Shown here: positions 14,262 through 22,356 of the stretch, piece after piece
How the letters are laid out: each line of letters begins with the position of its first letter
Numbering within the stretch: the stretch's first letter is position 1
Assembly: GCA_964400725.1 (NCBI GenBank)
Contig: CAYNVS010000037.1
Span: forward strand, 1 to 31,489
Source of the DNA: CAYNVS01 sp964400725
GTDB taxonomy: Bacteria; Myxococcota_A; SURF-8; CAYNVS01
Reading direction: 5' to 3'
Length of the DNA stretch: 31,489 nt
Program-made: the position numbers and the translations under genes
The notes under the pieces: model-generated
What the model was told of the DNA's origin: nothing
The model's database searches: none
Seen by the model: only the letters and a program-made list of their open reading frames with translations

Positions 14262-15758
14262 ATGACAGTCATAAATATAAAAACCATCATTTTGGCCGCC
14301 GCTGCGTGCCTGCTGTGCGCGGGAACGGTTTACGCGGAAGACGAGCCTAAAGACCTCAACACGAAGCCCGCCGACAACGTTTTAAAAGGCGGTCAAAGCC
14401 AAACGTCGCAGAGCAAAGACGATAAGACGGAGCCAAATCCGAACAACCTTACGCCGAAAATCGACATGCAGCCGGCGAACCTTAAAACGTTCGACTTCGG
14501 CGTCGAACTGCTGACGCTGTTTTTGTACCGCAACGACTCCGACTTCGACAGAAGCGACTACGCCTACGCGGACAAAAAGCAATCGGTCGGCTTCTTCGCT
14601 ACGTTCGCCAAGCCGAAACTTGAAATTAGCCTAGGCAAATCGTTAAAGTTTCATTTCGACGCCGAACTGGGACTCGATATGTGGAGCCGCAACAACCCCG
14701 ATTACGCCGTCGGCGAAAATCAAAGCGCGCTTTCCTTCAAGCAGCGCGAAATATGGGGCAGCGTAAAAGCGTTCGACTCGACCGTTTTCAAACTAGGCTA
14801 TCAGCGCGTTCAAGACGTCAGCGGACTGTTCGTCAACCACTGGGCCGGAGCCGTGGACGCGAGCGTCAACAGCGGCAATTTCGGCGCGCGTCTGGCTTTC
14901 GCGCAACTGCCGGATCAAACGGGCGAAGGAATAACGGTCGATTCCAATTCTCTTTCCAACGACGTTTTCGTCTTGGCTCTCGACGGCAAATACTCGCTCG
15001 CTAAAATACTCGACGGAACGCTGGACGCGAAGTTAGGCTTTTACTACATGTACGACGGCGGAATCGTAAATATGCCGCGCCATATCTATTCCATTCAGGC
15101 GGCTTTAGCGCTTGCCGCCGATTATTACGAAGTCAACGCGGCTTTCGCCTTCCAAGGCGGCAAATGGGAAAACCGCTCGGCGGACGGCTCCGACGCAAAA
15201 ATTAGCGCGTGGGGCGCCGCTCTCAACGGCAAAGCCAAGCTCGGCATCGTGGCGCTCGATTTCGGATTGACGGCTCTTTCGGGCGACGACGACAACGACG
15301 TGAACGACTCGCTGGGCTTCTTCTGGAGCGGCAAGCGCATGGGCGCCACCGTTATGTTAAGCGAAAACGAACTTCGCGATCTGGGCGACAACATCGACGA
15401 GAGAGTTTCCGCAAAAGAGAAAGGCGGATCGCTTTGGGAAACGCGCGCCGGATTGCTCGGCGTCGATTTGGGCGTTGCGTTCTTTCCGCTCGATTGGCTG
15501 AAAGCGGGCGTTTACGCCGGAACGCTGATGGTTTTGAAAAGCGAAAACGCCGCCGGCGAAAGCGTAGTGGGCACGGAAGCCGGAATCAACCTAGGCGCAA
15601 ACTTTTTCGATAAAGCCCTTTCGCTGGACCTTACGGCGGGTCTGGTCGTCCCCGGCGGAGCGGGCGCGGCATATGTAAACAAACTTCAAAGCGGCGAAGC
15701 GCGCTCGGCCACGGATAAAATTTATTTCATCCAGACGGGAGTAACGCTCGTCTTCTAG
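14262..15758 (+). CDS. Outer-membrane beta-barrel protein (porin-like)
   Basis: The 498-aa product starts with a cleavable signal peptide (hydrophobic IILAAAACLLCAGTVYA, likely cut before EDEPK). A short, low-complexity polar region (about residues 24-65) rich in Lys, Asp, Asn and Gln follows. The rest is a run of alternating amphipathic strands with aromatic girdle residues and acidic loops, such as SVGFFATFAKPKLEISLG and LDAKLGFYYMYDG, and ends in a terminal Phe (GVTLVF), the usual signal for BAM-dependent insertion. The family is not identifiable beyond a porin or alginate-export-like barrel. It sits 53 bases after the glycosidase gene with no terminator between, suggesting that it moves the glycosidase's substrate or product across the outer membrane. 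That partnership is inference from the operon. Confidence 0.8.
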   Translation: MTVINIKTIILAAAACLLCAGTVYAEDEPKDLNTKPADNVLKGGQSQTSQSKDDKTEPNPNNLTPKIDMQPANLKTFDFGVELLTLFLYRNDSDFDRSDYAYADKKQSVGFFATFAKPKLEISLGKSLKFHFDAELGLDMWSRNNPDYAVGENQSALSFKQREIWGSVKAFDSTVFKLGYQRVQDVSGLFVNHWAGAVDASVNSGNFGARLAFAQLPDQTGEGITVDSNSLSNDVFVLALDGKYSLAKILDGTLDAKLGFYYMYDGGIVNMPRHIYSIQAALALAADYYEVNAAFAFQGGKWENRSADGSDAKISAWGAALNGKAKLGIVALDFGLTALSGDDDNDVNDSLGFFWSGKRMGATVMLSENELRDLGDNIDERVSAKEKGGSLWETRAGLLGVDLGVAFFPLDWLKAGVYAGTLMVLKSENAAGESVVGTEAGINLGANFFDKALSLDLTAGLVVPGGAGAAYVNKLQSGEARSATDKIYFIQTGVTLVF

Positions 15759-15780
15759 CAATTAACGGCATTAAAAAAAG

Positions 15781-15809
15781 AAGCGGAAGAGTAAATTCTT
15801 CCGCTTTTT
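15781..15809 (+). terminator. Rho-independent terminator of the glycosidase/barrel operon
   Basis: A perfect 10-bp stem (AAGCGGAAGA 15781-15790 with TCTTCCGCTT 15797-15806), a 6-base loop and a T run follow 22 bases after the barrel stop codon. Confidence 0.9.
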
Positions 15810-16046
15810 CTTTGGCTACTTTAGAATGTTTTTAAGCCGAAGCCGGTTCGCGGCGCGGCTCTTCGCTCATCGCTCGCCGGTTGTCGCGCTTTTTTTTATC
15901 CAAAAAACGCCGCGTTAAAATATTTAATTTGATTTGCGTTTTTAATCTATTGTAACTTATCGCATAATTTACTTTGTTGAATAAAACGAGATTTAACTTT
16001 CGGTTGTTTGCCCCGTTCTTATAACCCTTAGAAAACAAGGCTGCCG
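15810..16046. other. Intergenic spacer upstream of the radical SAM gene
   Basis: A GC-rich patch (about 15835-15890) is followed by AT-rich DNA. The minus-strand ORF across it (15832-16038) has a Lys/Arg-rich, uneven composition and no ribosome site, and I do not accept it as a gene. CATAAT at 15963-15968 could be a -10 element, but no good -35 is found upstream of it. Confidence 0.4.
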
Positions 16047-16922
16047 ATGGACTACGTTGAACCTCTATTCAGACCGCCTTCCGAGGCCGATTCGCTGCTG
16101 CTGCAGATTACGGTCGGATGCAGTCATAACAAATGCTCGTACTGCGCGATGTATCTTATGAAAAAATTTTCCATAAAACCGCTTGATACGGTTTTCGCCG
16201 ACATAGACGAGGCGGCCGGTTACGGCGGTTATTTCGAGCGCGTTTTTTTAATGGACGGCGACGCCCTCGTCCTCAAGACGGATCATCTTTTGAAAATACT
16301 CGCCCGCATCAAAGAAAAACTGCCGCGCGTAAAACGCGTGGGAGCCTACGGCGACGCAAGAAGCGTTAAAAATAAATCGGTCGAGGAACTGCGGGAACTC
16401 AAAGACGCCGGACTCGGCATCGTTTATCACGGTTTTGAAAGCGGCAACGACGAGGTTTTGAAAAGAATATGCAAAGGCTCCGACGCCGCGGAGGCCGTTC
16501 GCGCCGGCCAAATGATAAAAGAAGCAGGAATAACTTATTCGACCATCGTTTTGCTGGGCGCGGGAGGCGAAGAACTTTCCGAAGAGCACGCCAAAGACAC
16601 GGCCAAACTGCTGAACGCGGTCAACCCCGAATACGTCGGCGCTTTGATGCTTACAATCGTCCCTGGAACGCCTCTTTTCGAGGATGTTCGCGCCGGAAAG
16701 TTCAAGCTGCCCGATAAATTCGGCCTTTTACAAGAGCTGAAAACTCTGGTTGAAAACCTCGAAGTTAAAAATTGCCGTTTCCACGCGAATCACGCGTCGA
16801 ACTACCTGCCGATAAAAGCCGAACTGCCGCAGGACAAGGAAAGAATCGTCGGCTATCTCGACCGCGTAATCAAGACGAGGGACGAAAAACTGCTTAAACC
16901 TGAATGGATGAGAGGATTGTAA
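16047..16922 (+). CDS. Radical SAM protein with a CX4CX2C cluster motif
   Basis: The 291-aa product is a radical S-adenosylmethionine enzyme of the Elp3/HemN-like (COG1032-type) group. The [4Fe-4S]-binding cysteines are C25, C30 and C33 in ITVGCSHNKCSYCAMY, giving CX4CX2C spacing rather than the classical CX3CX2C; this spacing recurs in the GCSHN-type subfamily. Other typical elements are the MDGDALVLKTDHLLKIL strand-helix, GLGIVYHGFESGNDEVLKRI (the common GxESGxxxxL signature) and LTIVPGTPLFE. There is no B12-binding domain and no extra ferredoxin motif. The substrate is unknown. The stop codon is five bases before the dapB start. A metabolic link with lysine synthesis is not evident, so this may simply be a shared transcript. 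Confidence 0.88.
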   Translation: MDYVEPLFRPPSEADSLLLQITVGCSHNKCSYCAMYLMKKFSIKPLDTVFADIDEAAGYGGYFERVFLMDGDALVLKTDHLLKILARIKEKLPRVKRVGAYGDARSVKNKSVEELRELKDAGLGIVYHGFESGNDEVLKRICKGSDAAEAVRAGQMIKEAGITYSTIVLLGAGGEELSEEHAKDTAKLLNAVNPEYVGALMLTIVPGTPLFEDVRAGKFKLPDKFGLLQELKTLVENLEVKNCRFHANHASNYLPIKAELPQDKERIVGYLDRVIKTRDEKLLKPEWMRGL

Positions 16923-16927
16923 ACCAA

Positions 16928-17731
16928 ATGACCGATAAAGTCGTAAACATCGTCGTATTCGGCGCGGCGGGCCGGATGGGTAAACTTATAATGGATTGCG
17001 CCTCGTCTGACGCGCGTTTTAAAGTCGTCGGCGCGGTAGAAGACGCAAAACACCCGAAAATCGGAAAAAAAATACCCTGCGGCGAGGGCGAAATAGAGTC
17101 GTCGGCTAAACTTCCTAAAGACGCGCCGGAAAACGCGGTCGGCGTCTGCTTTACAAACAAGCACGGCTTGAATGAGAGCGTAAAACAGGCGGTCGCCGCA
17201 AAAATGCCGCTTGTAATCGGCTCCACCGGCCTCAGCGAAGAGCATGAAACCTTTATTTATATGGCCTCGAACGAAATACCTATTTTATACGCAGCCAACT
17301 TTTCCGTCGGCGTGAACGTTCTGCTTCACCTCGTAAAACGCGCCTCGGAAATGTTAAAAGGCTTTGAAATTGAAATCGTCGAAACCCACCACGATAAAAA
17401 GATAGACGCGCCCAGCGGAACCGCCGTCGCCCTCGGCAAAGAGGCGGCCAAGGCGAGAGGCTTTGAACTGGATGAAATAGCCGTTTACGACCGCAAGAAC
17501 CTTTCCAAAGCGCGAACCGCCGACGAAATAGGCTTTTCCGCTTTAAGGGGCGGCGACGTGGTAGGCGAGCACGACGTAATTTTCTTCGGTCAAAACGAGC
17601 GCGTTATATTGGGGCACAGGGCGCACGACAGAGCCATGTTCGCGCGCGGCGCGCTGGATGCGGCCTATTGGCTCGCGGACAAACGACCGGGGCTTTACTC
17701 GATGAAGAACGTCCTCGGACTCGAAGAATAA
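16928..17731 (+). CDS. dapB: 4-hydroxy-tetrahydrodipicolinate reductase
   Basis: DapB reduces 4-hydroxy-tetrahydrodipicolinate with NAD(P)H in the diaminopimelate/lysine pathway in the cytoplasm. The 267-aa length fits the family. The N-terminal Rossmann loop is VVFGAAGRMG (residues 8-17). The family's signature is complete: the hinge ANFSVGVNVL and the catalytic ETHHDKKIDAPSGTA with the His-His pair, Lys and the PSGTA loop. The C-terminal segment GEHDVIFFGQNERVILGHRA also matches. I prefer ATG 16928 over the in-frame ATG 16904, which overlaps the radical SAM gene and would add eight residues before the fold. Diaminopimelate synthesis is consistent with a peptidoglycan-containing diderm. No other dap gene is near. 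Confidence 0.95.
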   Translation: MTDKVVNIVVFGAAGRMGKLIMDCASSDARFKVVGAVEDAKHPKIGKKIPCGEGEIESSAKLPKDAPENAVGVCFTNKHGLNESVKQAVAAKMPLVIGSTGLSEEHETFIYMASNEIPILYAANFSVGVNVLLHLVKRASEMLKGFEIEIVETHHDKKIDAPSGTAVALGKEAAKARGFELDEIAVYDRKNLSKARTADEIGFSALRGGDVVGEHDVIFFGQNERVILGHRAHDRAMFARGALDAAYWLADKRPGLYSMKNVLGLEE

Positions 17732-17808
17732 ATTTCAACGTTCCAAAGCTATTCGCATTTTTAATCGCGGCGCGAAGAAAAATCTTAGCCGAATTCCGCG
17801 GACGGGCG

Positions 17809-17814
17809 TATAAT
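17809..17814 (+). promoter_or_regulatory. Candidate -10 element of the glycyl radical cluster
   Basis: A perfect TATAAT lies 62 bases before the glycyl radical enzyme start. The matching -35 position is weak (TTAGCC at 17785-17790, 18-base spacer), as expected for an activator-dependent promoter. No FNR-like TTGAT-N4-ATCAA box was found. Confidence 0.35.
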
Positions 17815-17875
17815 GTAAAATTAAACGCCGTCAAATTTTCGGGCGGCTTTACAATTTACGAAGCAGGAGGAAAGC

Positions 17876-20389
17876 ATGAGTTCCACCGCGGCGGCGACGC
17901 AAAGCAAAATAAAGCAGCCCAAAGGCTTGAGCCCAAGAATTCAATGGCTTAGAGACTACTACTTCAAAGGAGTAGAGCGCGCATGGAACAACCAATATAC
18001 CGCGTGGACGACGGGCGTTCCGTGGGACTTGCAGTTCAACGAGCTGACCTACTACATCGTTCCCGAAACCTATCCTCTTCTGCAAACGCTGCGCGGCTCG
18101 TTTTGTCAGTCCGCAAGGTATATACCTCTGCGCGAAGATTTTTGGAGCCTTCCGCTTGTAGAGCGGCGCGCTTGGTTCGTAAAAGAAACCATGGTAAATT
18201 ACGTCCCGCAGGAAATACTGCCGGGAGATTTAATCGCGGGCGGGCGTTTCAACGTACAATGCTCGATGTGTTTCAATAAAAAGGAGCGCGAGGAATGGGA
18301 CAGGCTTATTCTGGGCAAAGGAGGCGCGCGCGAAAAAATGAAGCGCTTTCACGACCGCGGCTACGGCAACGCCGGAGCGACGAGCGGACATCTTATTCCG
18401 GGACACGAGCGCGCTCTTAAAATCGGCTGGAAAGGAATAAACGCCGACCTGCTGGAAAAGTACGACGCGCTTAAGGAATCGGAGAAAAAAGGCGCGAAAG
18501 GCGCGCAGCTTCGCGCGATGATTACCGCCTCGACGATGGCGCGGGACTTGGCGAAAAAATATTCCGAACTGGCTTTATCGCTCGCGGAAAAAGAGACGAA
18601 CCGCGAAAGAAAAGCGGAGCTTGAGGAAATGGCGGGAAACCTCTCGCGCGTTCCGTGGGAGCCGCCGCAAAACTTCTGGGAAGCGGTTCAGGCTTTGTGG
18701 ATTAATCACATGCTTGTGATGAGCGACGAAAATTACCCCGGACCGGGAACGTCGTTCGGAAGAATAGATCAATACCTTCTGCCGTACTGGCTCGCGTCCA
18801 AGGCGCAAGGTATGAGCGAAGAATTCGCGAAAGAGATATTGAAGTGTTTCTGGATTCACTGCAACACGGCTTACGACGCGCAGATAAGAGCGGGGAACCA
18901 AGGGATAACCGCCGGATTCGGGCAGCTTATAACGCTGTCGGGTTTGGGCGCGGACGGCGCGGATATGACGAACGAACTTACCTACATCTTTCTTGAAGTC
19001 ATAGACGAAATGTCGCCGATACTTGAGCCTAAGCCGAACGTACGCATCCACCGCAAATCGCCCGAAAAGCTGCTGGACAAACTCGTCGATATGATAGCCG
19101 AAAGTCAAGGCGCGCCCTTTTTGCTCAACTTCGACGAGCGCTCCATGGCCGGAATGATGCGTCAAGCTCGGACGACCGGCATCGAGCATTTAATAAATGA
19201 AAAGAACGTCCACGAATACGCGCCTGTCGGCTGTTTGGAAAACACGATGGTCGGCAACGACAGATCGGGAACGGTTGACGTCAACCTTAACTTGCTTAAA
19301 GCGGTTGAGCTCGCGCTTACGGGCGGCAAAGACCTGCTTGAATTTGAAGACCCAATCACCGGCGCAAGAGAACCGATTACGCAGGACGGCCCCGCAACCG
19401 GCGACGCGCGCGGCTTCAAAACCTTCGACGAATTTTGGCGCGCCTACGAGGAGCAGACTAAGTATATCGTCGCCAGAAGCGCGGAAACGTACGAGGCGAG
19501 CGAAGCGATAAGAGCTAAGTATTTCCATACGCCGTATTTAAGCTGTTTGGTGCGCGGCTGCGCCGAGCAAGGGCTCGATATAACCGAAGGCGGAGCCGAA
19601 ATAAGTTTCGTTACGCTGGAAGCGGTAACGTTCGCCACCACGGTAGATTCGCTGCTTGCCATAAAACGCCTTGTATTCGAGGAAAAAGCCTGCTCCATGG
19701 AGGAGCTTATCGAGGCGCTGAAAAACAACTGGAAAGGACGCGAGGCGCTGCAGGCGCGGGCTAAGTACAAGGCGCCTAAATACGGCCGCGACGACGACGA
19801 AGCGGACGAGCTTGCGCGCAAAGTCATGGACTTGTGGTGCGGCGAAACGTGGAAGCATTGCACGAAATCGACGAACAGAATGTTCCGCCCCGGAATGCTG
19901 AGCTGGAACTACTGGGCGGGCGACGGCTATATAATGGCCGCAAGCCCAGACGGCAGGCCGCGCGGACAGTTTCTATCCAACGCGATATGCCCCTCCAACG
20001 GCGCCGACACGAAAGGCCCTACCGCGAACGCAAACTCCGTCGGAAAGGTTCTGGGAGGCAGAGACGCGGAAAACGAAGGCGATATGTTCGGGTATTATTG
20101 CAGCCTCCCCAACGGCGCGAGTCATACGATTACATTCAACCCGTCAATATTAAAAGACCCGGAGCGCCGCGCCAAGTTCAAGGCTTTTTTACGAGGTTAC
20201 GCGGAAAACGGCGGCACCGCGCTTCAAATAAACATGCTCGACCCCGACACTCTGCGGGACGCGCAGAAGCGCCCGGCCGACTACCGTCATCTTTTGGTGC
20301 GCGTAACCGGCTATAACGCCTATTTCACGACCATCGGCAAAGAGCTTCAAGACGAAGTCATCGCCAGAGTCAGCCACAACAAGTTGTAG
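17876..20389 (+). CDS. Glycyl radical enzyme of the pyruvate formate-lyase superfamily
   Basis: The 837-aa product is a full-length glycyl radical enzyme, active only without oxygen. The catalytic thiyl cysteine and its partner base are C453 and E455 in VGCLENTMVGND. The radical glycine is G812 in RVTGYNAYF, 25 residues from the C-terminus. The PFL-type segment ASPDGRPRGQFLSNAICPSNG and the following GPTANANSVGK are intact. The GCxE motif excludes classical pyruvate formate-lyase (adjacent Cys-Cys) and fits the lyase/decarboxylase/dehydratase branch. GCLEN followed by TMVGNDRSGTVDVNLNL is, in my recollection, closest to arylacetate decarboxylases (hydroxyphenylacetate, phenylacetate or indoleacetate), but the small subunit of hydroxyphenylacetate decarboxylase is absent. 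AGGAGG at 17865-17870 sets the start. The activase follows immediately. The substrate is unproven. Confidence 0.92.
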   Translation: MSSTAAATQSKIKQPKGLSPRIQWLRDYYFKGVERAWNNQYTAWTTGVPWDLQFNELTYYIVPETYPLLQTLRGSFCQSARYIPLREDFWSLPLVERRAWFVKETMVNYVPQEILPGDLIAGGRFNVQCSMCFNKKEREEWDRLILGKGGAREKMKRFHDRGYGNAGATSGHLIPGHERALKIGWKGINADLLEKYDALKESEKKGAKGAQLRAMITASTMARDLAKKYSELALSLAEKETNRERKAELEEMAGNLSRVPWEPPQNFWEAVQALWINHMLVMSDENYPGPGTSFGRIDQYLLPYWLASKAQGMSEEFAKEILKCFWIHCNTAYDAQIRAGNQGITAGFGQLITLSGLGADGADMTNELTYIFLEVIDEMSPILEPKPNVRIHRKSPEKLLDKLVDMIAESQGAPFLLNFDERSMAGMMRQARTTGIEHLINEKNVHEYAPVGCLENTMVGNDRSGTVDVNLNLLKAVELALTGGKDLLEFEDPITGAREPITQDGPATGDARGFKTFDEFWRAYEEQTKYIVARSAETYEASEAIRAKYFHTPYLSCLVRGCAEQGLDITEGGAEISFVTLEAVTFATTVDSLLAIKRLVFEEKACSMEELIEALKNNWKGREALQARAKYKAPKYGRDDDEADELARKVMDLWCGETWKHCTKSTNRMFRPGMLSWNYWAGDGYIMAASPDGRPRGQFLSNAICPSNGADTKGPTANANSVGKVLGGRDAENEGDMFGYYCSLPNGASHTITFNPSILKDPERRAKFKAFLRGYAENGGTALQINMLDPDTLRDAQKRPADYRHLLVRVTGYNAYFTTIGKELQDEVIARVSHNKL

Positions 20390-20399
20390 GATGCGCGCA

Positions 20400-21431
20400 A
20401 TGGCAAAAATTTCCGCAGACGACGTCCGCGGCGTCGTCCTCGAAATACAACGCATGAGCACCGAAGACGGCCCCGGTCTTCGCACGACGGTTTTTCTAAA
20501 AGGCTGCCCGCTGAGGTGCGCGTGGTGCCACAACCCCGAAAGCATTAAGCCGGACGCGGAAGTCCAATGGATAGGCTCGCGCTGCATTGGCTGCGGAACG
20601 TGCATAACGGTTTGCAGGCAAGGCGCGCTCGGCAAAAGCTCCCGCGGAATCGACATAAACCGCAAGCTGTGCGTCGGCTGCGGCGACTGCGCAAAGGAAT
20701 GCCCATCGACGGCGATGGAAACGCTTGGGACGCTTTGGAGCGTTAAAGAGCTCGTTCGCGAGCTTCTAAAGGATAGAGCGTACTTTGAAAACTCAGGCGG
20801 CGGAGTAACGCTGTCTGGGGGCGAGGCGACCATGCAGCCGCGCTTTGCGCTTGAAGTTATGCGCGCGCTGAAGGCGGAAGGCGTCCAAACCGCGCTCGAT
20901 ACATGCGGCCTTTGCAAACAAGAAACGCTCGAAGAGCTGCTGACGGCGGCGGACGTCGCGCTGTTCGACATTAAGCTTATGGACGAAGCGAAACACAAGC
21001 GTTACACCGGCGCGGGAAACGACCTTATTCTTTCCAATTTGCGGTTCGTCGCAAAGCGGATGAAAACCGAAATGTTCCCCAAACGCCTGTGGATACGCAC
21101 TCCGATAATCCCAGACGCCACCGACGACGCGGAAAATATTTCAGCCATCGGCCGTTTTATAGCCGAAGAGCTTTGCGACGCGGTCGAAAGATGGGAATTG
21201 TGCGCGTTCAACAATCTGTGCAAAGACAAATACAAACGGCTGTCGCTGGAATGGGAGTTCGACGACGCCGAGCTTATTTCAAAAGATAAAATGGAAGAGC
21301 TGCTAAACGCGGCGGCTAAAAGCGGAGTTAAAAAATCGCTCGTTGTCGCGACCGGCTCGACGCGGCTTGAGAACCGCGAAAAGGCCGCGTCGTCGGACGC
21401 AAAACCGAAGAATCGTCCGGCCTCCTGCTGA
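20400..21431 (+). CDS. Glycyl radical enzyme activating protein (radical SAM)
   Basis: This enzyme installs the glycyl radical on the partner encoded just upstream. The 343-aa product has the radical SAM motif C36-x3-C40-x2-C43 (KGCPLRCAWCHNPES), preceded by QRMSTEDGPGLRTTVFLKG. It also has two ferredoxin-type [4Fe-4S] motifs, C62-C65-C68-C72 and C91-C94-C97-C101, as in the activases of the decarboxylase and dehydratase branches but not in PflA. VTLSGGEATMQP is the conserved GGE strand. I prefer ATG 20400 over 20391 because an AGGA overlapping the upstream TAG (20388-20391) lies eight bases before it. The C-terminal tail (about the last 20 residues) is polar and Cys-ending, with no known role. 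The pairing with the upstream enzyme is strongly supported by adjacency. Confidence 0.93.
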   Translation: MAKISADDVRGVVLEIQRMSTEDGPGLRTTVFLKGCPLRCAWCHNPESIKPDAEVQWIGSRCIGCGTCITVCRQGALGKSSRGIDINRKLCVGCGDCAKECPSTAMETLGTLWSVKELVRELLKDRAYFENSGGGVTLSGGEATMQPRFALEVMRALKAEGVQTALDTCGLCKQETLEELLTAADVALFDIKLMDEAKHKRYTGAGNDLILSNLRFVAKRMKTEMFPKRLWIRTPIIPDATDDAENISAIGRFIAEELCDAVERWELCAFNNLCKDKYKRLSLEWEFDDAELISKDKMEELLNAAAKSGVKKSLVVATGSTRLENREKAASSDAKPKNRPASC

Positions 21432-21452
21432 AAAATATTTACGGAGAATCAA

Positions 21453-22298
21453 ATGCGGATATACAATTCGTTCGACTCGGAAGACGTAGCGGCCACTGAG
21501 CCGACGGCGAAAATCGGACTGCTTGCGACCGTCAACCCGCAGGGGCTTCCTCACATTACGCTCATTACTTCCATTCAGGCGCTCGACGCCAAGACGCTCG
21601 TCTGGGGGCAGTTCACCGAAGGGTTAAGCAAACGCCACGTTCGCGAAAACGATAAAACCGGCTTCCTAATTATGACGCTCGATAAAGTCATGCGGCGCGG
21701 AACGGCTCGCTTTACGAAATTCGCCAAAGAAGGGGCGGAGTACGAAATGTACAATTCCAAGCCGATGTTCCGCTACAACACTTACTTCGGCATAAACACC
21801 GTTTACTACATGGATTTGCTTGAAACCTACGGCCGCGAACCTCTTCCGCTGCCAAAAATAGCGGTCGCGACCGCTATTACTAAACTCGGCAAAGGCGGAG
21901 CCGACGATCGCGGAAGCGAGCTGGCGATGTACGCCTATACGCGCAACCTGTTCGGCGCGCTCGACAGCCTTAAGTTCCTCTCATGGATTCGCGAAGACGG
22001 ATTTCCGGTCATTACGCCGCTTATTCAATGTCAGGCGGCCAACAACGGCAGGCTGGTTTTCTCTCCCCTCGCCTACCGGGACGAGCTTGAAACAGTTCCG
22101 CAAGGCGCGACCGTCGCGGTATTCTGCATGACGACCAAAATGGAAAACGTTCTCGTGCGGGGAATTTTCAAGGGGTTCGTCAGACGGAGGCTTATCCGGC
22201 AGGGCGTAATAGACGTGAATTGGGTTTACAATTCAATGCCGACAAACCACGGACAAATTTATCCGCCGATTCCGCTAAAACCGATAACCGACTTTTAG
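21453..22298 (+). CDS. Pyridoxamine-phosphate-oxidase-like (FMN-binding split-barrel) protein
   Basis: The 281-aa product appears to hold a split-barrel flavin- or heme-binding fold: the N-terminal IGLLATVNPQGLPHITLIT, LVWGQFTEGLSKRHVRENDKTGFLIM and RRGTARFTKF match the pattern of pyridoxamine-phosphate-oxidase-like proteins. The second half (from about residue 160, with LKFLSWIREDGFPVITPLIQ) looks like a second, diverged split barrel, so the protein may be a tandem pair. Cofactor residues cannot be confirmed by eye. A GGAG lies upstream of ATG 21453, 21 bases after the activase. Position between the activase and the transporter makes it part of the glycyl radical cluster; it may act on the product or sense a flavin-linked signal, which is inference. 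Confidence 0.75.
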   Translation: MRIYNSFDSEDVAATEPTAKIGLLATVNPQGLPHITLITSIQALDAKTLVWGQFTEGLSKRHVRENDKTGFLIMTLDKVMRRGTARFTKFAKEGAEYEMYNSKPMFRYNTYFGINTVYYMDLLETYGREPLPLPKIAVATAITKLGKGGADDRGSELAMYAYTRNLFGALDSLKFLSWIREDGFPVITPLIQCQAANNGRLVFSPLAYRDELETVPQGATVAVFCMTTKMENVLVRGIFKGFVRRRLIRQGVIDVNWVYNSMPTNHGQIYPPIPLKPITDF

Positions 22299-22356
22299 CC
22301 GCAGCGGCTTTTTTGACGCGCTTGCCGCGGCAAAGTTCATCGACGGAGATTTAAGC

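Noticed and set aside
13601..14290. Minus-strand Arg-rich ORF of 229 codons
   Set aside because: Antisense to the GH5 C-terminal domain, and its composition is not protein-like.
15832..16038. Minus-strand 68-codon ORF in the spacer before the radical SAM gene
   Set aside because: Basic, low-complexity translation, no Shine-Dalgarno and no neighbour on that strand.
16904..16927. Earlier start for dapB
   Set aside because: It overlaps the radical SAM gene; family members begin just before the Rossmann strand, matching ATG 16928.
17876..20389. Pyruvate formate-lyase (pflB)
   Set aside because: The active site has a single Cys in GCLE rather than the Cys-Cys pair, and the activase has extra ferredoxin motifs absent from PflA.
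20189..20998. Minus-strand ORF of 269 codons, Ser-rich
   Set aside because: Antisense to the end of the glycyl radical enzyme and the start of its activase, both of which have intact motifs.
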